Below, one piece after another: positions 17,380 to 26,491 of a stretch of DNA of 45,452 nucleotides. The notes under the pieces are model-generated. The model was given only the letters and a program-made list of their open reading frames with translations. It was not told the origin of the DNA and did not search any database. Every line of letters begins with the position of its first letter. Within the stretch, counting starts at the first letter, position 1. Source of the stretch: Cytophagales bacterium (lineage in GTDB: Bacteria > Bacteroidota > Bacteroidia > Cytophagales > Thermoflexibacteraceae); the NCBI GenBank assembly GCA_013298985.1, contig JAAFJS010000016.1, positions 1 to 45,452 of the forward strand, given 5' to 3'. The translations under genes and the position numbers were made by a program.

Positions 17380-18729
17380 TTATGCAACTACAACATTTTG
17401 CCTACCTTTCACATTGCCTGTCTGCATCAATCCTTCATAGTGCTTCATTAACAGATAACTTTCAATTTGCTGTAATGTGTCTAACACTACGCCAACCATA
17501 ATCAATAATGAAGTTCCACCATAAAACTGAGCAAAGTCCTGTGAAATACCTGCCATACTCGCAAAAGCGGGCATAATAGCTACCAAAGCAATAAATAAAG
17601 AAGCTGGAAGTGTAATTCTATCCACCACATTATCAATGTATTCAGCCGTTGGCTCGCCTGGTTTTACCCCTGGAATAAACCCTCCATTTCTTTTCATATC
17701 ATCAGCAATTTGCTTTGGATTTACCGTAATTGCAGTGTAAAAAAAAGTAAACAAAATAATCAAAATTGCAAACGATAAATTGTACTGCCAAGAAGTAAAA
17801 TCAGCAAATGTTGTTTGAACTGTATTTGCAAAATCACTTGTTTCAGCAAATGCAGAACCAATGAGAGATGGCAAAAACATCAACGACTGTGCAAAAATGA
17901 TTGGCATTACGCCCGCTGAGTTAATTTTCAGAGGCAAGAAAGAACGTTGCCCAATCACTGGCTTTTTACTACTATCCGAAGCCTTTGCACCTGCTACTTG
18001 CTTTGCATATTGCACTGGTATTCTTCTTACTGCTTGTGTAAGTAAAATTACACCCATTACTACAAAGAATAATGCTATTAGTTCTAATAAGAATAACAAC
18101 AGTAATGCAGAGCCTCTTGTGAGTGATTCGGCTATCAATGCGCCTGGGAATCGAGAAACTATACCAATCATAATAAGCATAGAAATACCATTGCCTATTC
18201 CTTTATCTGTAATTTTCTCGCCAAGCCACATACAAAATACTGTTCCCGCAGTCAAAATTACCATTGAAGATATGGTAAAGAAGAACCTATCTATCATAAT
18301 AGCTTCTGAAGGAATTGTACCTGCAATATAGGCTGATGCTTGAACAAATGTTATTAGAATAGTCAATACTCTTGTTATCTGGTTAATTCTTTTTCTGCCT
18401 GATTCTCCTTCTTTCTGCATTCTTTGGAAATAAGGAACTGCAATTGTGAGTAATTGAATCACAATAGAAGCAGATATATAAGGCATGATACCAAGTGCAA
18501 AGATAGAGGCACGAGAAAAAGCACCACCCAAAAATGAGTTCAAAAGACCTAAAAGACCTCCACTTGCTCCACCTTGGTCAGCACCAGGAAGAAGGTTAAT
18601 GTCTAATCCTGGAAGCACCACGTAACTCCCTAAGCGAAAAATTACCAACAGACCCATAGTCATGATAATTCTTCCACGTAGTTCCTCAATGGAAAAAATA
18701 TTTTTAATCGTATTGATAAATCTTTTCAT
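17380..18729 (-). CDS. secY: Protein translocase subunit SecY
   Basis: This is a 449-residue, ten-helix inner-membrane channel that moves unfolded proteins through the membrane with SecE and SecG. It starts MKRFINTIKNIFSIEELRGR at the ATG at 18729; an in-frame TTG two codons earlier is less likely. Helix 2 plug-type sequence (GGAFSRASIFALGIMPYISA) and the cytoplasmic loop QRMQKEGESGRKRINQITR are present. The C-terminus ends VKGRQNVVVA. It sits after rplO, 17 bases away, as in other bacteria. Confidence 0.97.
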   Translation of the reverse strand: MKRFINTIKNIFSIEELRGRIIMTMGLLVIFRLGSYVVLPGLDINLLPGADQGGASGGLLGLLNSFLGGAFSRASIFALGIMPYISASIVIQLLTIAVPYFQRMQKEGESGRKRINQITRVLTILITFVQASAYIAGTIPSEAIMIDRFFFTISSMVILTAGTVFCMWLGEKITDKGIGNGISMLIMIGIVSRFPGALIAESLTRGSALLLLFLLELIALFFVVMGVILLTQAVRRIPVQYAKQVAGAKASDSSKKPVIGQRSFLPLKINSAGVMPIIFAQSLMFLPSLIGSAFAETSDFANTVQTTFADFTSWQYNLSFAILIILFTFFYTAITVNPKQIADDMKRNGGFIPGVKPGEPTAEYIDNVVDRITLPASLFIALVAIMPAFASMAGISQDFAQFYGGTSLLIMVGVVLDTLQQIESYLLMKHYEGLMQTGNVKGRQNVVVA

Positions 18730-18746
18730 AATCAAAAACTTAGTAG

Positions 18747-19196
18747 TTATTTCGTTTCGATGGCTTTGCCACCAACTTTTTCAATCGACTCTATCGCAGA
18801 AGCAGAAAATGCGTGAGCAACAACTTCAATACCTGCACTTAGCGTTCCTCTACCAAGAACTTTTACTCTGTCTTTCTTAGAAGCAAGACCATTTTGAATC
18901 AATAATTCCAAATCCACTTTGCTTGTATTGGTCTTCTCTATTAGTTGCTGAACTACGTCCAAATTAATGGCTTTATATTCAACCCTATTAGGATTAGTAA
19001 AACCATATTTAGGTATTCTTCTTTGCAATGGCATTTGTCCACCTTCAAAACCAATCTTCTTGGAATTACCAGAACGAGATTGTGCGCCTTTATGACCTCT
19101 TGAAGCTGTACCACCACTACCAGAACCCTCACCTCTACCAAGACGCTTATTGGTCTTTGTTGAACCTGCGGCTGGTTTCAATGTATGTAATTTCAT
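18747..19196 (-). CDS. rplO: 50S ribosomal protein L15
   Basis: This 149-residue protein starts MKLHTLKPAAGSTKTNKRLG, with the glycine-rich RGEGSGSGGTASRGHKGAQS extension that winds into 23S rRNA. It is located between rpmD and secY. Confidence 0.98.
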   Translation of the reverse strand: MKLHTLKPAAGSTKTNKRLGRGEGSGSGGTASRGHKGAQSRSGNSKKIGFEGGQMPLQRRIPKYGFTNPNRVEYKAINLDVVQQLIEKTNTSKVDLELLIQNGLASKKDRVKVLGRGTLSAGIEVVAHAFSASAIESIEKVGGKAIETK

Positions 19197-19242
19197 AACA
19201 ATTTCAATGTTAAATGTTTAATAATCTAACCTTTTAGTAACC

Positions 19243-19422
19243 TTAAGCCTGCTCTACTTTGACTAAGTGAGCTACCTTACGAATCATACCCATAATTTGT
19301 GGAGTAGCATTCTTCTCTACAGTATGATTGATTTTATGCAAACCAAGTGCTTTAATTGTTTGCTTTTGGTCTTTCGGTCTTTTGATAATGCTCCTTACCT
19401 GTGTAATTTTTACCTTTTCCAT
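19243..19422 (-). CDS. rpmD: 50S ribosomal protein L30
   Basis: This 59-residue frame reads MEKVKITQVRSIIKRPKDQK at the start and ends IRKVAHLVKVEQA, typical of bacterial L30. It fills the gap between rpsE (9 bases away) and rplO. Confidence 0.96.
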   Translation of the reverse strand: MEKVKITQVRSIIKRPKDQKQTIKALGLHKINHTVEKNATPQIMGMIRKVAHLVKVEQA

Positions 19423-19431
19423 GATTTTTTC

Positions 19432-19950
19432 TTAGCCTTTAAATATTTTTGATAAAGCTACACCTCTTTGTTGAGCTACCATACGTGGGTCTCTCATCTT
19501 GCTTAACGCATCAAACGTTGCTTTCACTACATTGTGAGGATTAGAAGAACCTTTAGACTTAGCTAATACATCAGTAATACCAGCAGATTCCAATACAGCA
19601 CGCATTGCACCACCAGCGATTACACCTGTACCCGCAGCAGCAGGCTTCAACAAAACCTTACCAGCACCATATTTGCCGAGTATTTCATGTGGCACAGTCC
19701 CTCTCATGATTGGCACTTTGATAAGGTTTTTCTTTGCATCATCAATCCCTTTTTGGATTGCGTCAGTAACCTCATTTGCTTTGCCCAAACCATAACCAAC
19801 TACACCGTTGCTATCACCCACTACTACGATAGCCGCAAAGCTAAACCTGCGACCACCCTTTACTACTTTAGCTACTCTTTGAATCGCTACTACGCGTTCT
19901 TTAAGTTCTATTTCGCTTGCCTTAACAGACTTGACATTTACTTGAGACAT
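19432..19950 (-). CDS. rpsE: 30S ribosomal protein S5
   Basis: This 172-residue decoding-fidelity protein contains the S5 signature [20 protein letters not shown] and the C-terminal fold around [20 protein letters not shown]. It lies between rplR and rpmD. Confidence 0.98.
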   Translation of the reverse strand: MSQVNVKSVKASEIELKERVVAIQRVAKVVKGGRRFSFAAIVVVGDSNGVVGYGLGKANEVTDAIQKGIDDAKKNLIKVPIMRGTVPHEILGKYGAGKVLLKPAAAGTGVIAGGAMRAVLESAGITDVLAKSKGSSNPHNVVKATFDALSKMRDPRMVAQQRGVALSKIFKG

Positions 19951-19969
19951 ATCTTTGTATTAGATTAAA

Positions 19970-20320
19970 TTAGAATTGAAGTCCTCCTTCTCTTGCACCT
20001 TCAGCCAAAGCCTTTACTCTACCATGATATAAGTAACCGTTTCTGTCAAAAACAACTGCTTTGATGCCACCACTTACTGCTTTTTCAGCTATTTTCTTCC
20101 CCACTTCCTTTGCAATTTGTGCATTTGCTGACTTATCTTTTGCAATCTCAAAAGAAGAAGCACTTGCCAAAGTTAGCATTTTATCATCATCTATCAACTG
20201 AGCATAAATTGCTTTGTTGCTTCTAAAAACAGATAGACGAGGGAGATTCGCCGTACCAACTACTTTGGCACGAATTCTTTTCTTAATTTTTGTACGTCTA
20301 AGGACTTTAGTTGTAACCAT
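19970..20320 (-). CDS. rplR: 50S ribosomal protein L18
   Basis: This 116-residue 5S rRNA-binding protein is identified by [19 protein letters not shown] and the C-terminal [20 protein letters not shown]. It follows rplF after 21 bases. Confidence 0.98.
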   Translation of the reverse strand: MVTTKVLRRTKIKKRIRAKVVGTANLPRLSVFRSNKAIYAQLIDDDKMLTLASASSFEIAKDKSANAQIAKEVGKKIAEKAVSGGIKAVVFDRNGYLYHGRVKALAEGAREGGLQF

Positions 20321-20341
20321 CGTTCTATTGTATTAAAAAGA

Positions 20342-20902
20342 TTATTTCTTGCCACCTGCTGCCTTACCAGCTTTTCTGCGGATAGCTTGATTTTCAAACT
20401 TAACCCCTTTTCCTTTATAAGGCTCTGGTGGTCTGAGAGATTGTATTTTAGCAGCTACCTGACCAATTAATTGCTTATCAATTCCTTGTAAAGTAATAGC
20501 AGGAGCTTTACCTTTCAAGGTTTCTGTAGCCACCTTTATTTCACTTGGAACTGCCATATAAATACTATGAGAATAACCAAGGCTCAATTCAAGCACTTGA
20601 CCAGTATTAGTTGCTTTGAAACCAACACCAACCAACTCTAATTTTCTCTCATAGCCATTTGTTACTCCTTCGACCATATTAGCAATCAATGCTCTATACA
20701 ATCCATGAAGTGCTTTGTGGCGTTTCTGATTAGTTGGGCTTTCCAAAACAAGTTCGCCCTCCTCCATACCAAGTTTAATATCCACATCAACTTGTTGTGT
20801 GAGGGTTCCCTTAGGACCTTTCACAGTAACAAGATTATTTTTTGATATATCAACTGTTACACCTTTCGGTATAGCAATAGGCTTTTTACCAATGCGTGAC
20901 AT
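20342..20902 (-). CDS. rplF: 50S ribosomal protein L6
   Basis: This 186-residue protein begins MSRIGKKPIAIPKGVTVDIS and has the C-terminal L6 signature RPPEPYKGKGVKFENQAIRR. It binds 23S rRNA near the factor-binding site. Confidence 0.98.
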   Translation of the reverse strand: MSRIGKKPIAIPKGVTVDISKNNLVTVKGPKGTLTQQVDVDIKLGMEEGELVLESPTNQKRHKALHGLYRALIANMVEGVTNGYERKLELVGVGFKATNTGQVLELSLGYSHSIYMAVPSEIKVATETLKGKAPAITLQGIDKQLIGQVAAKIQSLRPPEPYKGKGVKFENQAIRRKAGKAAGGKK

Positions 20903-20982
20903 TTCTTTATAAATTTAATTCGTTTATTAAAGCCTACTTAACGGAAATACCGCTATGTAGTAGCAAAAAATACCATTTATGA

Positions 20983-21378
20983 TTAATAGATATAGCAAAG
21001 TAACTCTCCACCCACACCAAGGTCTCTTGCTTCCTTGTCGGTAATCAATCCTCTTGATGTAGAGATAATTGCAATGCCCAATCCGTTTAACACTCTTGGG
21101 AGTTCATTCGCTTTCACATACTTTCGCAAGCCCGGTTTACTTACTCTTTCCAGATGAATCATGGAAGCAAGTTTAGTAACGGGGTTATATTTCAAAGCAA
21201 TTTTAATCACGCCTTGCCCTTCAGTGTTATCATATTTATAACTCTGAATGAAACCTTTTTCATAAAGCACTCTGGTAATTTCCTTCTTGATTTTTGAAGA
21301 AGGGATTTCCACTACTCTGTGTCTTGCTTTGATTGCGTTTCTTAGCCTTGTCAAATAATCAGCTATTGGGTCTGTCAT
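20983..21378 (-). CDS. rpsH: 30S ribosomal protein S8
   Basis: This 131-residue primary 16S rRNA-binding protein starts MTDPIADYLTRLRNAIKARH and ends GVGGELLCYIY. In E. coli S8 represses this operon by binding near rplE; no comparable site was searched for here. Confidence 0.98.
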   Translation of the reverse strand: MTDPIADYLTRLRNAIKARHRVVEIPSSKIKKEITRVLYEKGFIQSYKYDNTEGQGVIKIALKYNPVTKLASMIHLERVSKPGLRKYVKANELPRVLNGLGIAIISTSRGLITDKEARDLGVGGELLCYIY

Positions 21379-21484
21379 TGTATCAATACTTTATATTACA
21401 CCTTTACCAATAGTTTTTATGCTGTTTTCACAACATAAAGACATTTTATAGTTACAAATTAATCATTTAAGATTTTAAGAAGGA

Positions 21485-21754
21485 CTACCAGCTTGCTTTT
21501 GTCAAACCTGGAATTTTGCCTTCGTTAGCCATGTCCCTGAACAATACCCTTGAAATACCAAATTTTGCCATGTAGCCTCTTGGTCTTCCTGTAATTTTGC
21601 AACGGTTGTGCAATCTTACCTGAGAGGAATTTCTTGGAAGCGCATCTAAACCTTTGTAATCACCATCTTTTTTCAACTGTGCGCGTTTGTCAGCATATTG
21701 TTTTACTAACTTTGCTCGTTTGCGTTCGCGTGCTTTAACTGATTCTTTTGCCAT
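21485..21754 (-). CDS. rpsN: 30S ribosomal protein S14
   Basis: This 89-residue S14 is of the zinc-independent type: it has [20 protein letters not shown] and no CxxC pairs. It lies between rplE and rpsH. Confidence 0.98.
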   Translation of the reverse strand: MAKESVKARERKRAKLVKQYADKRAQLKKDGDYKGLDALPRNSSQVRLHNRCKITGRPRGYMAKFGISRVLFRDMANEGKIPGLTKASW

Positions 21755-21769
21755 ATCAAATCAATGTTT

Positions 21770-22315
21770 TTATTTTTTAAAAGGCATACCTAATGCCTTC
21801 AATAGTTCAAAACTTTCTTCGTCAGTCTTGGCGGTAGTAACAAAAGTAATATCCATACCAGAGATTTTACTTACTTTGTCGATACTAATTTCTGGAAAGA
21901 TGATTTGCTCTTTCACACCCAAAGTATAATTACCTCTGCCGTCAAAACCTTTGTTATTGATGCCTTTGAAATCGCGTACACGAGGAAGCGAAACAGAAAC
22001 TAATCTATCTAAGAATTCAAACATACGCTCTGCACGAAGGGTTACTTTTGCACCAATCGGTAAGTTCTCACGTAGCTTAAAGTTAGAAATCGCCTTCTTG
22101 GAACGTGTCGCAACAGCTTTCTGACCTGAAATAGTCGTAAGTTCATCTACGCCTATATCCACTAATTTCTTGTCTGCTGTAGCCTGACCAATACCCTTGT
22201 TAATTACAATTTTAACTAACTTAGGTACTTCCATTACAGATTTGTACTGAAACTTCTCTTGTAAGGCAGGCACTACTTCTTTCAAGTATTTTTCTTTAAA
22301 TCTTGGAGTTGCCAT
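21770..22315 (-). CDS. rplE: 50S ribosomal protein L5
   Basis: This 181-residue 5S rRNA-binding protein shows [20 protein letters not shown] and [20 protein letters not shown]. Its start codon overlaps the rplX stop codon by one base (TAATG), so translation of the two is probably coupled. Confidence 0.98.
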   Translation of the reverse strand: MATPRFKEKYLKEVVPALQEKFQYKSVMEVPKLVKIVINKGIGQATADKKLVDIGVDELTTISGQKAVATRSKKAISNFKLRENLPIGAKVTLRAERMFEFLDRLVSVSLPRVRDFKGINNKGFDGRGNYTLGVKEQIIFPEISIDKVSKISGMDITFVTTAKTDEESFELLKALGMPFKK

Positions 22316-22671
22316 TAGTTACCAGTTTTAATAATTTCACCTGATTTTTTAGCGTATCTGACCAATTTGCCAGTTTTTTCGTCTAACTTCCTGCCTATTC
22401 TTGTAGGCTGACCAGTTTTAGGGTCAATCAACATCAGGTTACTGATGTGAATACCAGCTTCTTTCTTGATAAAACCACCTTCGGGGTTTTCATTAGAAGG
22501 CTTTACGGCTTTTGTAACCATATTTAAACCTTCTATAATTGCACGTTCTTTCTCTCTGACAATCTTGGTAACGATACCTGATTTGCCTTTCTCATTCCCT
22601 GCGATAATCATTACCTTATCACCTGTACGGATATGGAGTTTTTTATGCTTTATTACCTCTACTTTTTTCAT
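22315..22671 (-). CDS. rplX: 50S ribosomal protein L24
   Basis: This 118-residue assembly-initiating protein has a KOW motif ([20 protein letters not shown]). It lies after rplN with a 13-base gap. Confidence 0.98.
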   Translation of the reverse strand: MKKVEVIKHKKLHIRTGDKVMIIAGNEKGKSGIVTKIVREKERAIIEGLNMVTKAVKPSNENPEGGFIKKEAGIHISNLMLIDPKTGQPTRIGRKLDEKTGKLVRYAKKSGEIIKTGN

Positions 22672-22684
22672 AATCGCAATTCAG

Positions 22685-23053
22685 TTATAAAACTTCAGGT
22701 GCAAGAGATACGATTTTCATAAATTGTCTTTCACGCAATTCGCGTGCAACTGGACCGAAGATACGTGTACCTCTTGGCTCATCTTGTGCATTTAATAAAA
22801 CGACGGCATTGTCATCAAAGCGAATATAAGAACCATCTTTACGACGAATTTCTTTTCTTGTTCTTACGATAACTGCTTTGGAAACAGTACCTTTTTTCAA
22901 AGAACTTGATGAAAGTGCGTGTTTTACTGTAACTACAACTTTATCGCCAATGGAAGCATACTTGCGTTTTGTACCTCCAAGTACACGAATAACAAGGACT
23001 TCTTTTGCACCACTGTTATCTGCCACATTCAGTCGGGACTCTTGCTGTATCAT
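22685..23053 (-). CDS. rplN: 50S ribosomal protein L14
   Basis: This 122-residue protein begins [20 protein letters not shown] and ends [12 protein letters not shown], matching bacterial L14 along its whole length. Confidence 0.98.
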   Translation of the reverse strand: MIQQESRLNVADNSGAKEVLVIRVLGGTKRKYASIGDKVVVTVKHALSSSSLKKGTVSKAVIVRTRKEIRRKDGSYIRFDDNAVVLLNAQDEPRGTRIFGPVARELRERQFMKIVSLAPEVL

Positions 23054-23158
23054 GTCTGTAAATTGTTTTGCTAAAATTTGATTTTAGCTATTAAAAAATT
23101 TAAACTTTGAAAGATGAATCACTGCGACAAACCCATAAAGGTTGTCCATTTTGCAAGA

Positions 23159-23416
23159 TTACTTAGCCTTTTCAACTACTTCTACTAATCTCCAACGCTT
23201 AGACTTGCTCATAGGGCGTGTTTCCATTATCTTGACGGTATCACCCTCGCTACACTCATTTTTTTCATCATGAGCCATAAACTTAGTAGTTTTCTGCATG
23301 AATTTCCCGTATTTGGGGTGTTTCAATTTTCTTTGAACGGCAACAACAATAGATTTTTCCATTTTGTTGCTCACTACTAATCCTACCTTTGTTTTTCTAA
23401 AATTTCTTTCTTCCAT
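23159..23416 (-). CDS. rpsQ: 30S ribosomal protein S17
   Basis: This 85-residue protein has an OB fold. The segments [20 protein letters not shown] and [20 protein letters not shown] are diagnostic. Confidence 0.98.
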   Translation of the reverse strand: MEERNFRKTKVGLVVSNKMEKSIVVAVQRKLKHPKYGKFMQKTTKFMAHDEKNECSEGDTVKIMETRPMSKSKRWRLVEVVEKAK

Positions 23417-23446
23417 AATACCAAATGCTACGATTGAATGCTGTTA

Positions 23447-23638
23447 TTATGATTGCTTTGCTGTTAATGTCGTGTATAAGCGAGCAATTTGCTTTCTCAA
23501 ACTACGAATTTGCATTGGGTTCTCCAAGGGAGTGAGCCTATGAGAAAATCTTAACCTTTGCAATGTTTTTTCGCTATCGCTAATTTGCTGTTGTAATTCA
23601 CTCACAGACAAATTTTTAATGCTTTCGTGTTTTTTCAT
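23447..23638 (-). CDS. rpmC: 50S ribosomal protein L29
   Basis: This is a 63-residue two-helix protein near the exit tunnel, containing NPMQIRSLRKQIARLYTTL. It lies between rplP and rpsQ. Confidence 0.96.
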   Translation of the reverse strand: MKKHESIKNLSVSELQQQISDSEKTLQRLRFSHRLTPLENPMQIRSLRKQIARLYTTLTAKQS

Positions 23639-23654
23639 GACCTAAATTTAATTT

Positions 23655-24074
23655 TTAAACTGCCAATGTTCTGTTTACAATAAATCTGGTAACAAGTGGC
23701 AATTTTTGAGATGCCAAACTTAGTGCCTCCTTTGCTGTTTCTGCACTCACCCCTTTCAGTTCAAACAAGATTGTTCCTGGTTTGACGGGAGCTACCCAAA
23801 ATTCAGGAGAACCTTTACCTTTACCCATACGTACCTCCGCAGGTTTTCTTGTCATTGGCTTGTCTGGGAATATCCTAATCCATACTTGACCTTCTCTTTT
23901 CATCGCTCTTGTTACTGCGATACGTGCCGCCTCTAACTGACGAGAAGTAATGAAGCCTTGTTCCATAGATTTCACACCATAATCACCAAAAGCAAGTGTA
24001 TGACCTCTGGTTGCCATACCTTTCACCCTGCCTTTTTGTTGCTTTCTATATTTGGTTCTTTTTGGCTGTAACAT
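23655..24074 (-). CDS. rplP: 50S ribosomal protein L16
   Basis: This 139-residue protein begins [20 protein letters not shown] and contains [20 protein letters not shown]. It is the first gene of the cluster here: the usual upstream partner rpsC and the rest of the S10 operon are missing, and a 200-base leader with its own promoter precedes it. Confidence 0.98.
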   Translation of the reverse strand: MLQPKRTKYRKQQKGRVKGMATRGHTLAFGDYGVKSMEQGFITSRQLEAARIAVTRAMKREGQVWIRIFPDKPMTRKPAEVRMGKGKGSPEFWVAPVKPGTILFELKGVSAETAKEALSLASQKLPLVTRFIVNRTLAV

Positions 24075-24091
24075 AATTTGCTAAAATTTTC

Positions 24092-24107
24092 AGTTCTTTA
24101 CAGAACT
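24092..24107 (-). promoter_or_regulatory. GUAA-capped hairpin in the rplP leader
   Basis: Read on the minus strand, AGTTCT-GTAA-AGAACT forms a six-pair stem with a GNRA tetraloop, 18 bases before the rplP start codon. It could affect ribosome access to rplP; that role is inferred. Confidence 0.4.
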
Positions 24108-24275
24108 TATATGAACATTAATTTTTTTAGACAACAAAAACATAATAACGACAGCAAATAATACTGTCTAATTCACTAAATAAACACTAATAAAACTATC
24201 ACCTATTTTTTACTTAGGACTTACGCTTATGTTTTATAACAAGCACAGTATCCTTTGGCTGTTGTTTTGGGACTG

Positions 24276-24306
24276 CAAAGGTACGAACGATATTTAGTAT
24301 TCCAAA
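24276..24306 (-). promoter_or_regulatory. Promoter of the rplP-rplQ operon
   Basis: On the minus strand TTTG (24303-24306), a 19-base spacer and TACCTTTG (24276-24283) match the Bacteroidota housekeeping consensus exactly. The transcript would carry a leader of about 200 bases before rplP. Confidence 0.85.
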
Positions 24307-24367
24307 TTTTTTCTAAATTATTTTCAAAGTTTTTGAAAATAATTTTGCGTCGTGTGTAGGAAAGAAT

Positions 24368-24694
24368 TTATTTTAATTTTTCGTTGTTTTTGTGCCTTTC
24401 AGCATCTCTTTTGGTCTTTTTGTCTAAGTTTTTTTGGAGTGCCTCTGTCAGGTCTATGTCTGTTTGGTTTGCCAAGCAAATTAGTACAAAAAGCACGTCA
24501 GCCATTTCGTCAGCCAAGTCTATTTCTTTGTCGGACTCTTTGAAGGACTGGTCGCCGTATCTGCGCGCCATGATGCGCGCTACCTCGCCGACCTCTTCCA
24601 TGAGGATTGCGGTGTTGGTCAGCTCGCTGTAATACCTTACACCGATGGAGTTAATCCATTCATTTACAACTTGTTGGTATTCTTTGATGGTCAT
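24368..24694 (-). CDS. MazG-like nucleotide pyrophosphohydrolase
   Basis: This is a 108-residue all-alpha NTP pyrophosphohydrolase. Metal-binding acidic motifs are visible: MEEVGEVAR (about residues 32-40) and LADEMADVLFVLICLAN (residues 60-76), the ExxE...ExxD pattern of the MazG/dUTPase-like superfamily. It should cleave non-canonical or excess nucleoside triphosphates to the monophosphate and pyrophosphate. It is a single-domain form. It follows a TPR gene after a hairpin and seems independent of it. Confidence 0.88.
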   Translation of the reverse strand: MTIKEYQQVVNEWINSIGVRYYSELTNTAILMEEVGEVARIMARRYGDQSFKESDKEIDLADEMADVLFVLICLANQTDIDLTEALQKNLDKKTKRDAERHKNNEKLK

Positions 24695-24780
24695 TTGGTT
24701 AGGGTTTTAAACTATTTCTTAATGCGCTTGGCAGTATGTGGATATGAATATAAAATACAAAAATGAGTTTTTTAACAAAA

Positions 24781-24817
24781 TGGTCATAATATATTGTTTT
24801 TCAATACATTATGACCA
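24781..24817 (-). terminator. Hairpin terminator after TPR gene
   Basis: A 16-base stem with one mismatch (tggtcataatatattg / caatacattatgacca) and a five-base T loop lies 42 bases after the TPR gene stop on the minus strand, followed by TTTTG. It separates this gene from the MazG-like gene. Confidence 0.7.
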
Positions 24818-24858
24818 ATAAAGTTATATTTATGAATTATTTTTACAAAAAAAATTAC

Positions 24859-26292
24859 TTATTCTTCTATCGTAGGTGTACCTGCCTCCATGAGTTCCAT
24901 TTCTTGGAGTTCGGAGATGACTCCTGGCAGACCTTCCATTTCGAGTCGAGCCGCCGAAGCATATTTTTTGCTTTTCTGTGCCAATTTGAAGTTTTCTATG
25001 GCTGTAAAGTTCTGTGAGGCGGGGTCGCCTTCGGGAGATTTGGCGGCTTCTTTGAGGATAATGCCCAGTGCAAAGGCAAAACGAGCCTTGACATCTGTAG
25101 GAATATCCTCATTGTCAGTAACGTTTTGTAGCGTTGCGATAGCTTCATTAAAGTTGTTGTTGCGGTACTGGGCAATGGCTTTCCAAAGCACTACTTGCAA
25201 CCTTTGAGGGAAAAATTTAAGACATTCGCTGGCAGAGAGTGCTGCGCCTTCATAGTTAAAAGTTTCGAATTGGCGACCACACAGGCGGCAATAAACATCA
25301 GCCTTGCGTTTTTCTTCTTTATTTGCCTTCACAGAGTCTTCTAAGCTCTTTACTCCTTTGAGTTTTCCTTTGACGGTTTCTTCTAAGGTAGTAATCTTTC
25401 TTTTTAATTCTATGGCTTCTGTATATTTTGGATTGATTGCGAGTGCTTTGGTGATGGCTTCTTTTGATTTTTCGTATTGGAAAATGTCAAAATAAGCACT
25501 TGCGATTTCGTACTGAAAATCAGGCAGTAACAAAAACACTTTGCGCTTGAACTTGCCAAAGTCAGCCAATTTCAAAAAAGTCAAAGCACTATCGTACTTG
25601 CCTTTTTTGTTATAAGAATAGCCAAGTTCGTAGTTAAATCTGTCTAAGTCGCGTGGAGGCTTCAAGGTTGCCATCAAGCCCGCCTCATTCTTGCCTTTGA
25701 ACTTGCCTATGTTTTTGGTCATAAACCTTGCTCTGGCTATCGCTGAATCATAATTTCCCAGTTTGTTCATGTTTCTTATTTCCAAATACAGCAAATCACC
25801 GTTGGCTGGTTCTAATTTTTTTGCTTCCTGAATTAACGGCATGATGGAATCGTATCTTTGGGCAACGTTCATCAGCTTGATAGCCTGTGCGATGCTTTCT
25901 GACTTAGATTTGAGGTCTTTGTCGTAGATGATGGCTTGTTTGTAATAGCTGGCGGCTTGGGCAAAATCTTTTTTGCTTGTTTCGCTTATTCTTGCCAAAA
26001 TCTTGTAGGCATCTACATAATCGGGCTTGAGCTGGGTAGCCTTGACAAATGCGCTTGTAGCATTTTCCATATCACCCGTTACGCGATAGCACAAGCCCAT
26101 ATCATAATAGTATTTTTCAGCTTTGGGGTCTAACTTGATTGCCTCTTGGTAGAACTGAATGGCTATGTCGTATTTTTTAGCTTTACGCGCCTTGTCAGCC
26201 TGCAAATATTTGTCCAAGCCACCCTGGGCAAATACATTCGCCGTACATAGCAACGCGAAAAGAATACATAGATAAAGTTTTAGAATTTTCAT
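24859..26292 (-). CDS. Secreted tetratricopeptide repeat protein
   Basis: This 477-residue protein has a signal peptide (residues 1-22, ending NVFAQ) followed by several TPR units, for example AIQFYQEAIKLDPKAEKYYY, TSAFVKATQLKPDYVDAYKI and SKEAITKALAINPKYTEAIE. A coiled-coil-like stretch (about residues 295-330) follows, then more TPR-type helices. There is no catalytic domain. Such periplasmic TPR proteins act as scaffolds in Bacteroidota, often for envelope or gliding complexes, but there is no contextual evidence for a partner here. It is acidic at the C-terminus. Confidence 0.85.
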   Translation of the reverse strand: MKILKLYLCILFALLCTANVFAQGGLDKYLQADKARKAKKYDIAIQFYQEAIKLDPKAEKYYYDMGLCYRVTGDMENATSAFVKATQLKPDYVDAYKILARISETSKKDFAQAASYYKQAIIYDKDLKSKSESIAQAIKLMNVAQRYDSIMPLIQEAKKLEPANGDLLYLEIRNMNKLGNYDSAIARARFMTKNIGKFKGKNEAGLMATLKPPRDLDRFNYELGYSYNKKGKYDSALTFLKLADFGKFKRKVFLLLPDFQYEIASAYFDIFQYEKSKEAITKALAINPKYTEAIELKRKITTLEETVKGKLKGVKSLEDSVKANKEEKRKADVYCRLCGRQFETFNYEGAALSASECLKFFPQRLQVVLWKAIAQYRNNNFNEAIATLQNVTDNEDIPTDVKARFAFALGIILKEAAKSPEGDPASQNFTAIENFKLAQKSKKYASAARLEMEGLPGVISELQEMELMEAGTPTIEE

Positions 26293-26491
26293 AGGAACTT
26301 TATTTTAAAAATTAGAATCTGAGTTTTTCTTAAATGTATTTTAAATAATTGTATTTTATCATTTTTTAATCCATACTTTTTTGGAGAGCAAAAAATATAC
26401 TTAAATCTGTATCTTATGTATCAAAAATAATTTTTATTTTGATAATCAACTACTTAACATCTTATAAATTAACAAAATTTATCTAATTGCC

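Noticed and set aside
19243-19422. Apparent frameshift in rpmD
   Set aside because: On a first reading I miscounted a T run near 19380. Recounting gives one uninterrupted 59-codon frame, so the gene is intact.
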